Source: CAZFQG01 sp964520785 (GTDB lineage: Bacteria; Planctomycetota; Planctomycetia; Pirellulales; Thermoguttaceae). From it: a DNA stretch of 16,080 nucleotides. Within the stretch, counting starts at the first letter, position 1. The number at the start of each line of letters is the position of its first letter. Of this stretch, positions 6,928 to 14,190 are shown one piece after another. The notes under the pieces are model-generated. The model saw only the letters and a program-made list of their open reading frames with translations. It did no database searches and had not been told where the DNA came from. The translations under genes were made by a program, and so were the position numbers. The stretch is from NCBI GenBank assembly GCA_964520785.1, contig CAZFQG010000152.1, positions 1 to 16,080 of the forward strand. Direction: 5' to 3'.

Positions 6928-7770
6928 ATGTTCCCAACCATTACCCGTCGGCGCGGCGCGTTTACCTTGGTGGAGTTGCTCGTCGTTATCGCCATTCTTG
7001 GCATTCTCATCGCCCTGTTGCTGCCGGCCGTCCAAGGGGCGCGCGAGGCGGCACGGCGGGCGGGATGCTTGAATAATCTGCGCCAAATCGGCGTGGCGGC
7101 CCACCACTATCACGATGCGTTCGGCTCGTTCCCGCCGGGCGGGATTGAAATCGCCTCGCTCACGCACAGCGTGCCTCGCTACCGGTGTCGGCAACTTGCC
7201 TGGTCGGCGCTTTTATTACGTTTCCTGGAGCAGGACGGCGTTTCAGACCTCCTGCGGTTCGACAAACGATTTGACAGCCCCGAGAACGCGGAAGCCGCCG
7301 GAATGGTCGTCACGACGTACCTTTGCCCCAGCGTCGCGCGAGATTCGAACCTGGTTTCCGGCCGCGCCGCGTGTGATTACGGAGGGATCATGGGCTTCGA
7401 GGACGCCAAGAATGAGGTGATCGTCGTTGGCAGCGGCTTGTCGAACGGAATGATGCTCAACAATCGGGGAATCGCCATAAAGGAAATCACCGACGGCTGC
7501 GCGAATACGCTGCTGGTGAGCGAGGACGCGGCCTGGCAAGATGGGCAGTGGATCAACGCGCAAAACGTGTTTGTCGTCTCATGGCCGATCAACACCCCCC
7601 CCAACAACGATAACGAAATCCGCAGCCGCCACCCCGGCGGTGCCGACGCGCTCTTTTGTGACGGATCGGGCCGGTTTCTGCCCGACGAGACCGAACTGAA
7701 GGTTCTGGCGGCCTGGTGCACGAGGGCGGGAGGGGAAGTGATCGGTAGTCCCGTTTCCGCGGCGAAATAG
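6928..7770 (+). CDS. DUF1559-type pseudopilin (type II secretion/type IV pilin-like) with H-X9-DG motif
   Basis: This codes for 280 residues. The frame is open from 6721, but the upstream part runs through the riboswitch B12 box, so the ATG at 6928 (GGGAG 8 bases before) is the real start. The N-terminus TRRRGAFTLVELLVVIAILG is a class III prepilin signal: processing would fall before F12, with alanine instead of the usual glycine at -1 and glutamate at +5. A hydrophobic helix runs to about residue 34, followed by AREAARRAGCLNNLRQIG, the DUF1559 signature. The C-terminus has H235, nine residues, then D245-G246 and the family ending WCTRAGGEVIG. These proteins occur as large paralogue families in Planctomycetota and presumably sit in the inner membrane or surface filaments; their exact role is unknown. 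A cobalamin riboswitch precedes it. Confidence 0.93.
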   Translation: MFPTITRRRGAFTLVELLVVIAILGILIALLLPAVQGAREAARRAGCLNNLRQIGVAAHHYHDAFGSFPPGGIEIASLTHSVPRYRCRQLAWSALLLRFLEQDGVSDLLRFDKRFDSPENAEAAGMVVTTYLCPSVARDSNLVSGRAACDYGGIMGFEDAKNEVIVVGSGLSNGMMLNNRGIAIKEITDGCANTLLVSEDAAWQDGQWINAQNVFVVSWPINTPPNNDNEIRSRHPGGADALFCDGSGRFLPDETELKVLAAWCTRAGGEVIGSPVSAAK

Positions 7771-7835
7771 ATGCCGTCGGATCCACAAAAACTCCAGAAA
7801 GCTCTCCCGTCAATCCTCGTCAATATCGTTCCGCA

Positions 7836-7867
7836 TTGATGACGGCCCCCCGCCCGTTTGATATAAT
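7836..7867 (+). promoter_or_regulatory. Possible promoter of the Asp-box protein gene
   Basis: A perfect TATAAT lies at 7862-7867, about 50 bases before the ATG at 7919. The best -35 candidate, TTGATG at 7836-7841, is 20 bases away, longer than ideal. The -10 element is convincing, the -35 is not. No terminator is visible between 7770 and this point. Confidence 0.35.
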
Positions 7868-7918
7868 CAGCCCTTGTTGGCGGGCTCGGTTCACTTCGAA
7901 ACACTGGGAAAGGCCGTT

Positions 7919-9880
7919 ATGACGACTTCATCTCTCGGGCATGGATACGGAAGCGCGACGAACGAATGTACGCGGCGCGTTTTTCTCAAAGCGGCGGGGG
8001 TAAGCGGGGCCGTGCTGGTAGCCGCCGGAACCCTGGCAAACCGCTGCCGTGGGGAATTTCCCGCGGCGGAAATTTCCGAGGAAGACATCGCGCCTCCGGA
8101 GGTTTTCCTTCAACCGCACCACGAGCACTCGACGGTCACCTACTCCAATCCCACGGGACTCACCGACACAACGCTCATCCGCTACGCGGTCGACCACCGG
8201 GAGAATCGGCTCCACTCGCGGACCTCCGGTGACGGTGGCCGTACCTGGGGGAACGAGAAGTTTGAAACCGACGTCCTGCCGGGAACCTACGACGTCCTGC
8301 CTCTTCTCGACCGAGATGGCGAAATCCACCTGGCTTCCATGGTGGGTCGAGGCGACGGCCGTGCAATTGCCGTGGACCGTTTCATTGACATTTGGCATTA
8401 CCGGACGACCGGCAAGCGGACGAAATGGGAGAAGCCGACCCCGATCTTCGAGGGGTACTGCGGCGCACTGCTCGACTTCAAGCAACTTAGCACCGGTCGC
8501 CTGATTTGCCCCTTTGCTTGGTGGGTGCCGAAGCGGCCCTGTGCGCCGCCGATCGGCGCGAATCTATGCACGGTCTACTATTCGGACGACGACGGGCGTA
8601 CCTGGACGAAATCAAAGAGCGACCTCTCGGCGCCCTGTTTTCCCAATTTCGTGGGAAACAACTACGGGGCCGACGAACCAAGCGTTCTCGAACTGAAGGA
8701 CGGCCGGCTGTGGATGCTCATGCGGACCCAGACCGGGTTTCTGTACGAGTCGTTTTCCGCCGACCAGGGCGAGACCTGGTCCGAAGCCCGGCCGTCGCGG
8801 TTCGTCTGCTCCAGCTCTCCGCCGATGCTCTGGCGGATGCCGGATCAGAGGATTATCGTTTTGTGGAACAACTGCGAGAGCGCTCCACCCCACGAAGGGG
8901 CCGGAGTCTATGTCAACCGCGACGCGCTCCACGCGGCCGTTTCCGACGACGAGGGGCAGACATGGCGAGGTTTCCGCGAAATCTATCGCGATCCCCATGA
9001 AAACGAGACACCGCCGAACACCGACCGCGGTTCGGCGTACCCCACGCCTCCGGTCTGGGCCGGCGATCGATTCGTCGTCCTCACGGGACAAGGGGTCGGC
9101 CGCCGCAACCTCGTTAGCGTCGACCCGCGATGGCTCACGTTGACGCATGCCGAGGACGACTTCTCCCATGGCCTGTGCCAGTGGATCGCTTTCAAACCGA
9201 TTGGTCCCGCCAGGGGTTACCGCCGCGCCCGGGTGCCAGGTCCGCCCCTGATCGCGCATCCCTCAAACCCAGGTGCGAAGGTGCTTCACTTTCGAAAGCC
9301 GGACGAACACGACGCCGACGGCGCGGCATGGAACTTCCCCAACGGGGTCACCGGGGTGCTCACGTTGCGGTTGATGCTCAATCCCGGCAATGGCGGGGCG
9401 AGGATTTCGCTCAACGATCGGTCCTTCAAACCGACCGACGACAACGGCGAGCGTCTGGCGATCTTCACGCTCACGATCGGCCCAGAAGGGCAGGTCGAAG
9501 GCGGCCCGAAGCTCCCGTTCGGCGAGTGGCAGACCCTCGTGTTTTCCTGGAACCTCAAGACGCGGCGGTGCGCTCTTTCCGTCGACGGTAGCGAGGCGCT
9601 CTCACTCGAACAGCGCAATGCCACCGGCAACGGCATCTGTTACTTGCACCTCCGCTCCAAGGCGACCGAGGTGGACGGGGCCGGGTTCTACGTCGAATCG
9701 GTCCGCGTCGATATCGGCGATCCGGTCGCTCCCCCCTTGACCGCCCGGCAAAAGCAGAATCTCCTCGATAGCTACATTCCTTCATACTACACCCCTCCGG
9801 CCCACCGAAAAGGAACCCGGCCCGCGGTGCCGGGCCTTTTTGAGGACGAATCGGAAGGGGGAGTGGTGCCGGTGGGTTGA
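7919..9880 (+). CDS. Tat-exported sialidase-like (BNR/Asp-box) beta-propeller protein with C-terminal jelly-roll domain
   Basis: This codes for 653 residues. The ATG at 7919 is chosen over an in-frame start at 7874 because GGAAAGG lies just before it and a twin-arginine signal, CTRRVFLKAAGVSGAVLVAA, then begins at residue 17. Four Asp boxes mark a six-bladed propeller: SGDGGRTW (103), SDDDGRTW (222), SADQGETW (280) and SDDEGQTW (342). I see no clear FRIP motif, so exo-sialidase activity is not proven; other glycans are possible. From about residue 405 to 605 a second domain of alternating hydrophobic strands, with EWQTLVFSW and LSVDGSEAL, resembles a concanavalin/LamG-like jelly roll that may bind carbohydrate. 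The last 22 codons run through an intrinsic terminator, and the tail ...GTRPAVPGLFEDESEGG looks unlike the rest, suggesting a lost stop codon. Confidence 0.88.
   Translation: MTTSSLGHGYGSATNECTRRVFLKAAGVSGAVLVAAGTLANRCRGEFPAAEISEEDIAPPEVFLQPHHEHSTVTYSNPTGLTDTTLIRYAVDHRENRLHSRTSGDGGRTWGNEKFETDVLPGTYDVLPLLDRDGEIHLASMVGRGDGRAIAVDRFIDIWHYRTTGKRTKWEKPTPIFEGYCGALLDFKQLSTGRLICPFAWWVPKRPCAPPIGANLCTVYYSDDDGRTWTKSKSDLSAPCFPNFVGNNYGADEPSVLELKDGRLWMLMRTQTGFLYESFSADQGETWSEARPSRFVCSSSPPMLWRMPDQRIIVLWNNCESAPPHEGAGVYVNRDALHAAVSDDEGQTWRGFREIYRDPHENETPPNTDRGSAYPTPPVWAGDRFVVLTGQGVGRRNLVSVDPRWLTLTHAEDDFSHGLCQWIAFKPIGPARGYRRARVPGPPLIAHPSNPGAKVLHFRKPDEHDADGAAWNFPNGVTGVLTLRLMLNPGNGGARISLNDRSFKPTDDNGERLAIFTLTIGPEGQVEGGPKLPFGEWQTLVFSWNLKTRRCALSVDGSEALSLEQRNATGNGICYLHLRSKATEVDGAGFYVESVRVDIGDPVAPPLTARQKQNLLDSYIPSYYTPPAHRKGTRPAVPGLFEDESEGGVVPVG
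9808..9841 (+). terminator. Intrinsic terminator inside the 3' end of the Asp-box gene
   Basis: CCCGGC (9816-9821) pairs with GCCGGG (9829-9834) around a 7-base loop. The stem is extended below an AA bulge by AAAAGG (9808-9813) pairing with CCTTTT (9835-9840), which also provides the T-run (9837-9841). This is a textbook terminator, and its A-rich lower strand lets it work weakly in the other direction too. It lies about 40 bases before the stop codon of the gene it should follow. Confidence 0.85.
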
Positions 9881-9984
9881 GGAACGAGCACCTTTGGGGT
9901 AACGTAGTGGTGTAACCGTAGCCGCGAAACGGTCTTACGCGGTTGTTTCGGCCGGTATTGACCCCGAACGAAGAAAGGCGAACC

Positions 9985-10545
9985 ATGACCCTCACGCGCG
10001 ACCAGGCAGTGCAACAACTCGAGGCCTGGACCAAGAACCCCTCCCTGCTGGGCCACGCCCGATCCGTCGAGATCGTGATGCGCGCCGCGGCGGCGAAATA
10101 TGGAGACGGAGCCGATCCGGAGGTCTGGGCGATTACCGGGTTGCTGCACGACGCGGATTACGACCAGTGGCCGGAGGAACACCCCCGGCGGATCGTGGAC
10201 TGGCTCCGGGAACGTGGCGAAGAGGAGATCGCCGACGCCGTGGCATGCCACCAGACCAAATGGGAACTGCCGCCGAAGACTCCGCTGGATAAAGCCCTGC
10301 TTGGCTGCGACGAACTCACCGGCTTCGTCATCGCCTGCTCGCTGGTCCGGCCGGAAGGAATCGCCACGCTGAACCCGAAGAGTGTGAAGAAGAAGCTCAA
10401 GGACAAGGCATTCGCGGCGAAAGTCGACCGTGAGATCATCAAAAATGGCGTCGACCTCCTCGGCGTCGAACTCGATTCCCACATCCAGTTCGTTATCGAC
10501 GCCCTCAAACCCCACGCGGAGGAACTGGGAATTACCGGGTCGTAG
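9985..10545 (+). CDS. HD-domain metal-dependent phosphohydrolase
   Basis: This codes for 186 residues and is cytoplasmic. The ATG at 9985 is chosen over an in-frame start at 9943 because GAAAGG sits just upstream. The HD-superfamily ligands are in order: H24 (LLGHARSVE), H55-D56 (TGLLHDADYD), H66 (EEHP), H89 (AVACHQ) and D109 (LGCDELTG). The length and pattern match the small stand-alone HDIG-type hydrolases annotated as predicted HD-superfamily hydrolases (COG2316-like) in many bacteria. Members of the wider family cleave phosphomonoesters of nucleotides; the substrate of this group is not established. It follows a terminator, so it should have its own promoter in 9842-9984, though I see no clear one there. 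It looks like a housekeeping gene, unrelated to the sugar genes around it. Confidence 0.88.
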   Translation: MTLTRDQAVQQLEAWTKNPSLLGHARSVEIVMRAAAAKYGDGADPEVWAITGLLHDADYDQWPEEHPRRIVDWLRERGEEEIADAVACHQTKWELPPKTPLDKALLGCDELTGFVIACSLVRPEGIATLNPKSVKKKLKDKAFAAKVDREIIKNGVDLLGVELDSHIQFVIDALKPHAEELGITGS

Positions 10546-10641
10546 GAGCATGCCTTGTATCTGCCCAGATTCATGGGCCATATTCAGATCAGTTCCTGCA
10601 CTGAGGGTGAGAGGGCCCCGGCGGTTTACCCCGAAAGGTTC

Positions 10642-10669
10642 CTTGCCATCCCCGGCCGACCGGGGCAAG
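10642..10669. terminator. GC-rich hairpin between converging genes
   Basis: CCCCGG (10650-10655) pairs with CCGGGG (10660-10665) around a 4-base loop, and CTTG (10642-10645) can pair with CAAG (10666-10669) below a bulge. It lies between the HD gene (plus) and the HEAT-repeat gene (minus), where a shared terminator is expected. There is no T-run on either side, so a Rho-independent mechanism is uncertain. Confidence 0.35.
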
Positions 10670-10673
10670 AGCC

Positions 10674-12716
10674 TCACATGCCGAGCAAGTACTGCTTTGC
10701 CCGATCTCGGAGCGTCTCGGTCCTCCCCTCCTTCGCGATCCGCTGAAGGATGGGGGTGAATTCGGCCTTGTTGGGGTTGCGGAGGAATTTGTGGTGCGCG
10801 AGGTCGAGGAGGCACTGCTGGGCGCTGGGCGCCAGCTCCGCGTCATCGAGATAGCCGGCGGCCCAGCGGACGGCGCCCATGGTCCGAACCGCGGCGGTCC
10901 GTTCAAGAATGAGTGTCTTATCGGCGCGGTGGACGGCTTGTTTCATCGACGACCGCAGCATTTCGAGCGTTTCGGCGTCATCTCGTTCACTGGGGAGGGT
11001 GACCACGCGGACGTACGCGCGGAGGGCCCTGCGCGCCAGCGCCGGATCGTCGGAGGTCTTCGCCACCGTCCAGAGTTCGTCGGCGACGGAAGCGTCCGGC
11101 CAGTTGCACAGGGCAAGGACGGCCGCCTCCCGGAGACGAGGGTCACTGCTACTCATGGCGGCCGCGACCCGTTCCTCGGCCATTGCTCCACCAAGGCGCC
11201 CCAGAAGGGGCAGCAACTCCGCCCCCTTCGCGGCGGCCTCTTCCGGCGCGAAACCGAGTACCAGGGCGGATCTGTCGGTTTCCTCCGACGCCTTCGCGCA
11301 GACCAGGACGACCGTCCGTGCGGCCGCTTCGCGGTGTTTTCCCTCCGGCACGCTCAAATAAAGCCGCGTCAGCCGAGAGAGGTCGGTCTGGTCCGGATCG
11401 GCGATCTCCGCCAGGGCGCTCAGCACCGGTTCGTGTACGGAGGGGTCGGGCTTCGCCGCCTCCACGAGCAACGGATCGATCGCCTCGTAGAAACGGATTT
11501 CGGCCAGCATATCCAGGACGCGGTCGCGACGATGCGGTTCGGCGGCAAGCGCTTCGAGCATCGCGTCGCCGACCTGCTTCTTGTCGGCGGACGTCAATCC
11601 GGCGGCCGCCGCGCGTGAGACCTCTTCGTCCCCTTCGAGGTAACGTTCGACGAGCGTGGCGAAATGGGTCTTATCCCCGAGCATCGTCAGCCATTCAATG
11701 GCCGCGCGGCTGACGGCCGGGTCGTCACTTTCAAGGGAACGCTTCAGCAGGTCGGCGATTTCCCGGTCTCCCCTGGCGACGCTCGCCTGAATAACGGCTG
11801 TTTGCGAATCGACGGGCAACTCCGCGAGTTCCGTCGCGAGGGCCTTCACTTCCGCGTCGGTCAGCCCCACCAGCGCGATCTGCGCCACCGCCCGCCGGTC
11901 GGCGTCGTCGGAAGCGAGCCAATGCCGGATCAGGGCGGGGCGGTTCTCCGCGGCGAGGGCGAGGAGGAGGTCGAAACCGGCCCGCCGGAAGGGTGTCTTT
12001 TCGTCGTCTCGCGTAAGCTTCGCGGCGACTTTCCCGACCTGGGCATCCTTGCCGGAGGCGAGAAGCGATTCGGCTGCGCGCACGGAGGCAACCTTTAGAA
12101 AGGAAGGAGGATTCTCGATTTCGAGGAATCGCGCGGTCACGAACGTACCCGCCCTCTCTCCTCCCACGGCGGCAAGTGCACGCAGCGCGGCCGCGGCGAT
12201 TTGGGGATCTTCCGCGTCGGCCAATCCCACGAGTGCGTCGACCGACTCCGCGTCACGTCGGACGCCCAACGATTCGATCACGCCGACAAGGGCCGGCCCG
12301 GAGAGCGTACCGAGCGCCTCGCGCAGGGCCGCGACCGATTCTTCACCCGGGATCTGCTCCAACGCGGCCCTGGCGGCCTGGCCCAAAACGGCGTCAGGTA
12401 GAAGGGCCGCCAGAACGCCCACCTCGGCCGGCGTACCGGCCTGGCGCAACTGAAGACAGGCGTACTTTTTGGCCGCGGCCGTCGCCCCTTCCGCTTGCAG
12501 AACGCCGGCCAATCTCGCGGCGCACGCCGCTCGGGCCTCCGACGACGCCATCGCCTTGATTACTTCCCCGTCGAGAACCAGAAGGGGGGCCATGTCCCGA
12601 CCGGGCTCGTACTCCGGCAGCGCCCGCCAAGCCTCCTCGACACTCGGCGCGGCGAACGCGGCGCCGCCAAGAAGCGAGAGAGCTCCCAAAACAATAAACG
12701 CGTATCGAACGTGCAT
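10674..12716 (-). CDS. Secreted HEAT-repeat protein
   Basis: This codes for 680 residues. The frame is open up to 12863, but the ATG whose first base is 12716 is chosen because GAGGAG lies a few bases upstream and a Sec signal peptide follows: MHVRYAFIVLGALSLLGG, cut near AAFA-AP. From about residue 30 to 660 the chain is almost entirely paired helices of 30-40 residues with alanine- and leucine-rich faces and acidic turns, for example repeats of the type DPQIAAAALRALAAVGG, DPAVSRAAIEWLTMLGD and DPRLREAAVLALCNW. This is a HEAT/armadillo-like solenoid used for protein-protein contacts, with no catalytic domain. Such proteins are common beside exported Gfo/Idh enzymes in planctomycete sugar loci. 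It is the last gene of a three-gene minus-strand operon, 76 bases after the previous one. Confidence 0.9.
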   Translation of the reverse strand: MHVRYAFIVLGALSLLGGAAFAAPSVEEAWRALPEYEPGRDMAPLLVLDGEVIKAMASSEARAACAARLAGVLQAEGATAAAKKYACLQLRQAGTPAEVGVLAALLPDAVLGQAARAALEQIPGEESVAALREALGTLSGPALVGVIESLGVRRDAESVDALVGLADAEDPQIAAAALRALAAVGGERAGTFVTARFLEIENPPSFLKVASVRAAESLLASGKDAQVGKVAAKLTRDDEKTPFRRAGFDLLLALAAENRPALIRHWLASDDADRRAVAQIALVGLTDAEVKALATELAELPVDSQTAVIQASVARGDREIADLLKRSLESDDPAVSRAAIEWLTMLGDKTHFATLVERYLEGDEEVSRAAAAGLTSADKKQVGDAMLEALAAEPHRRDRVLDMLAEIRFYEAIDPLLVEAAKPDPSVHEPVLSALAEIADPDQTDLSRLTRLYLSVPEGKHREAAARTVVLVCAKASEETDRSALVLGFAPEEAAAKGAELLPLLGRLGGAMAEERVAAAMSSSDPRLREAAVLALCNWPDASVADELWTVAKTSDDPALARRALRAYVRVVTLPSERDDAETLEMLRSSMKQAVHRADKTLILERTAAVRTMGAVRWAAGYLDDAELAPSAQQCLLDLAHHKFLRNPNKAEFTPILQRIAKEGRTETLRDRAKQYLLGM

Positions 12717-12792
12717 GAATATCTCCTCGTCTACGGTAAACTCGCTCGTCGGTGAACCTCGGTCGCGCCGAGCGTCGCCCAATCGCGGGACG

Positions 12793-14148
12793 TCAAATGA
12801 TCCACGGCGCACGGTTCGCGCGGGTGCGCATGTTATTCGCCTCCGGATCGTCGGGAAATTCACCCCGAGCCGGGTCCCACTTCAGCTCGCGGCCCAGGCG
12901 GAGACAAATATCGGCGACATTTCCGAGAGTGCTGGCGGCATGGCCCGACTCGACCGGCGAAACGGGATTCTGTCGCGTCCGGACGCTCCGGAAAAAGTCG
13001 GCCGTGTGGCTGGAGTAGGCGTGACGATCACCGATATCGGGGCTGGCGTGCAAGGGGGTATCCGCCGGTTTGAGCCGTACGTCCAGCAACGACTCGGGTT
13101 CCGCCGCGATGCCCTTGCGGTTGACGTGGACCCAGCCCTCGTCGCCGATAAACCGGCAGCCCTGCTCGACGGGATTCCCGGAGTTCGTGTAGAGCATCGT
13201 CAGACCGCTTTCCCATGTCAGGTCGCACCGCCACGAAATCCATGTGTCGGTCATCCCCTCGGTCGGCAGGACCCCTTCCCCTTCGATCTCGAAAGGCTCT
13301 TCGAAGACCTCGGGACATCCCCAGCCGGCGATGTCCAGGTGATGGACCCCCCAATTCGTGATGAACCCGGCGCAGTAGTGCGAGATCATGTACATCGCCA
13401 GCCACTCGCACCGGCGCGCGTCGAACGGGAAATAGGGCGCCGGGCCGGTCCAGCGGTCGTAGTCGAACCCGGGGGGCGGATCGGACGGCGGCGCCGCCGG
13501 ATAGCTTCGCCCACCCGGGGCGCCGACTTCGATCTTATGGACCTTTCCGAGGTAGCCGTTTCTCGCCAAGTTGCAGGCGTGGCGGAACTTCGGATCGCTC
13601 CGCTGCTGGGTGCCGGTTTGAAAGACGATGCCGTACCGGCGGACGGCGTCGACGATGCGCGCCCCCTCGCCGATCCACCGCGACAGGGGCTTTTCGCCGT
13701 ACATGTCCTTCCCGGCTTCGATGCACCGCATATAGAGCACGCCGTGCCAATGGTCCGGAATCGTTCCCCAGACGGCGTCGACGTCGTCGCGCGCCAAGAC
13801 CTCCTCGAAGTCGTTCGTCAAGGCGCAGCCTTGGTAGCCTTCGTATCCGGTCCGGCCGGCGTACATCTTGTTGACGAACTCTCCGGCGTGTTCTCGCCGC
13901 TCTCGGCGGCAATCGGCGATGGCGACGACCTGGTGGTCCGGCAAGGGCGCCATCGCCTGCAGCGAGCCGAGCCCCCGGTTGCCCACGCCGAAAACACCGA
14001 TGGTGATCCGCTCGCTCGGCGGCAGCGCGCCGTCCTTGCCCAAAACCGCGCCGGGTACTAAGACGGGGAAGGCGATCCCCGCCGCGGCCGTCTTCAAGAA
14101 TCCGCGACGATCGCCGCGCATGCTTGAAAGGATGGATGTATTATGCAT
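12793..14148 (-). CDS. Tat-exported Gfo/Idh/MocA family oxidoreductase
   Basis: This codes for 451 residues. GAGGA lies 8 bases before the ATG whose first base is 14148. A twin-arginine signal, GDRRGFLKTAAAGIAF, begins at residue 12. The nucleotide-binding loop GVFGVGNRGLG is at residues 51-61, the canonical E152-K153-P154 motif follows (DMYGEKPLSRW), then FQTGTQQRS (176-184) and NWGVHHLDIAGW (265-276) with H269, H270 and D272 in the substrate site. All key residues are present, unlike the two paralogues on the plus strand. It should act on a sugar or sugar derivative outside the cytoplasm with a prebound NAD(P). It is the middle gene of an operon, 42 bases after the FHS symporter gene, so its product or substrate is probably what that transporter handles. 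Confidence 0.92.
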   Translation of the reverse strand: MHNTSILSSMRGDRRGFLKTAAAGIAFPVLVPGAVLGKDGALPPSERITIGVFGVGNRGLGSLQAMAPLPDHQVVAIADCRRERREHAGEFVNKMYAGRTGYEGYQGCALTNDFEEVLARDDVDAVWGTIPDHWHGVLYMRCIEAGKDMYGEKPLSRWIGEGARIVDAVRRYGIVFQTGTQQRSDPKFRHACNLARNGYLGKVHKIEVGAPGGRSYPAAPPSDPPPGFDYDRWTGPAPYFPFDARRCEWLAMYMISHYCAGFITNWGVHHLDIAGWGCPEVFEEPFEIEGEGVLPTEGMTDTWISWRCDLTWESGLTMLYTNSGNPVEQGCRFIGDEGWVHVNRKGIAAEPESLLDVRLKPADTPLHASPDIGDRHAYSSHTADFFRSVRTRQNPVSPVESGHAASTLGNVADICLRLGRELKWDPARGEFPDDPEANNMRTRANRAPWII

Positions 14149-14190
14149 GATAAAATCCTCTTCGAGGGGTTCGGGGGTCTCGTGCGTCGG

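Noticed and set aside
9787..10815. 342-codon open frame on the minus strand
   Set aside because: It is opposite the HD-domain gene, which has all five metal-ligand positions, and it would read through two hairpins.
12469..14061. 530-codon open frame on the plus strand
   Set aside because: It runs opposite the Gfo/Idh gene and the start of the HEAT gene, both of which have clear signals and motifs. Its own translation is low-complexity and unrecognisable.
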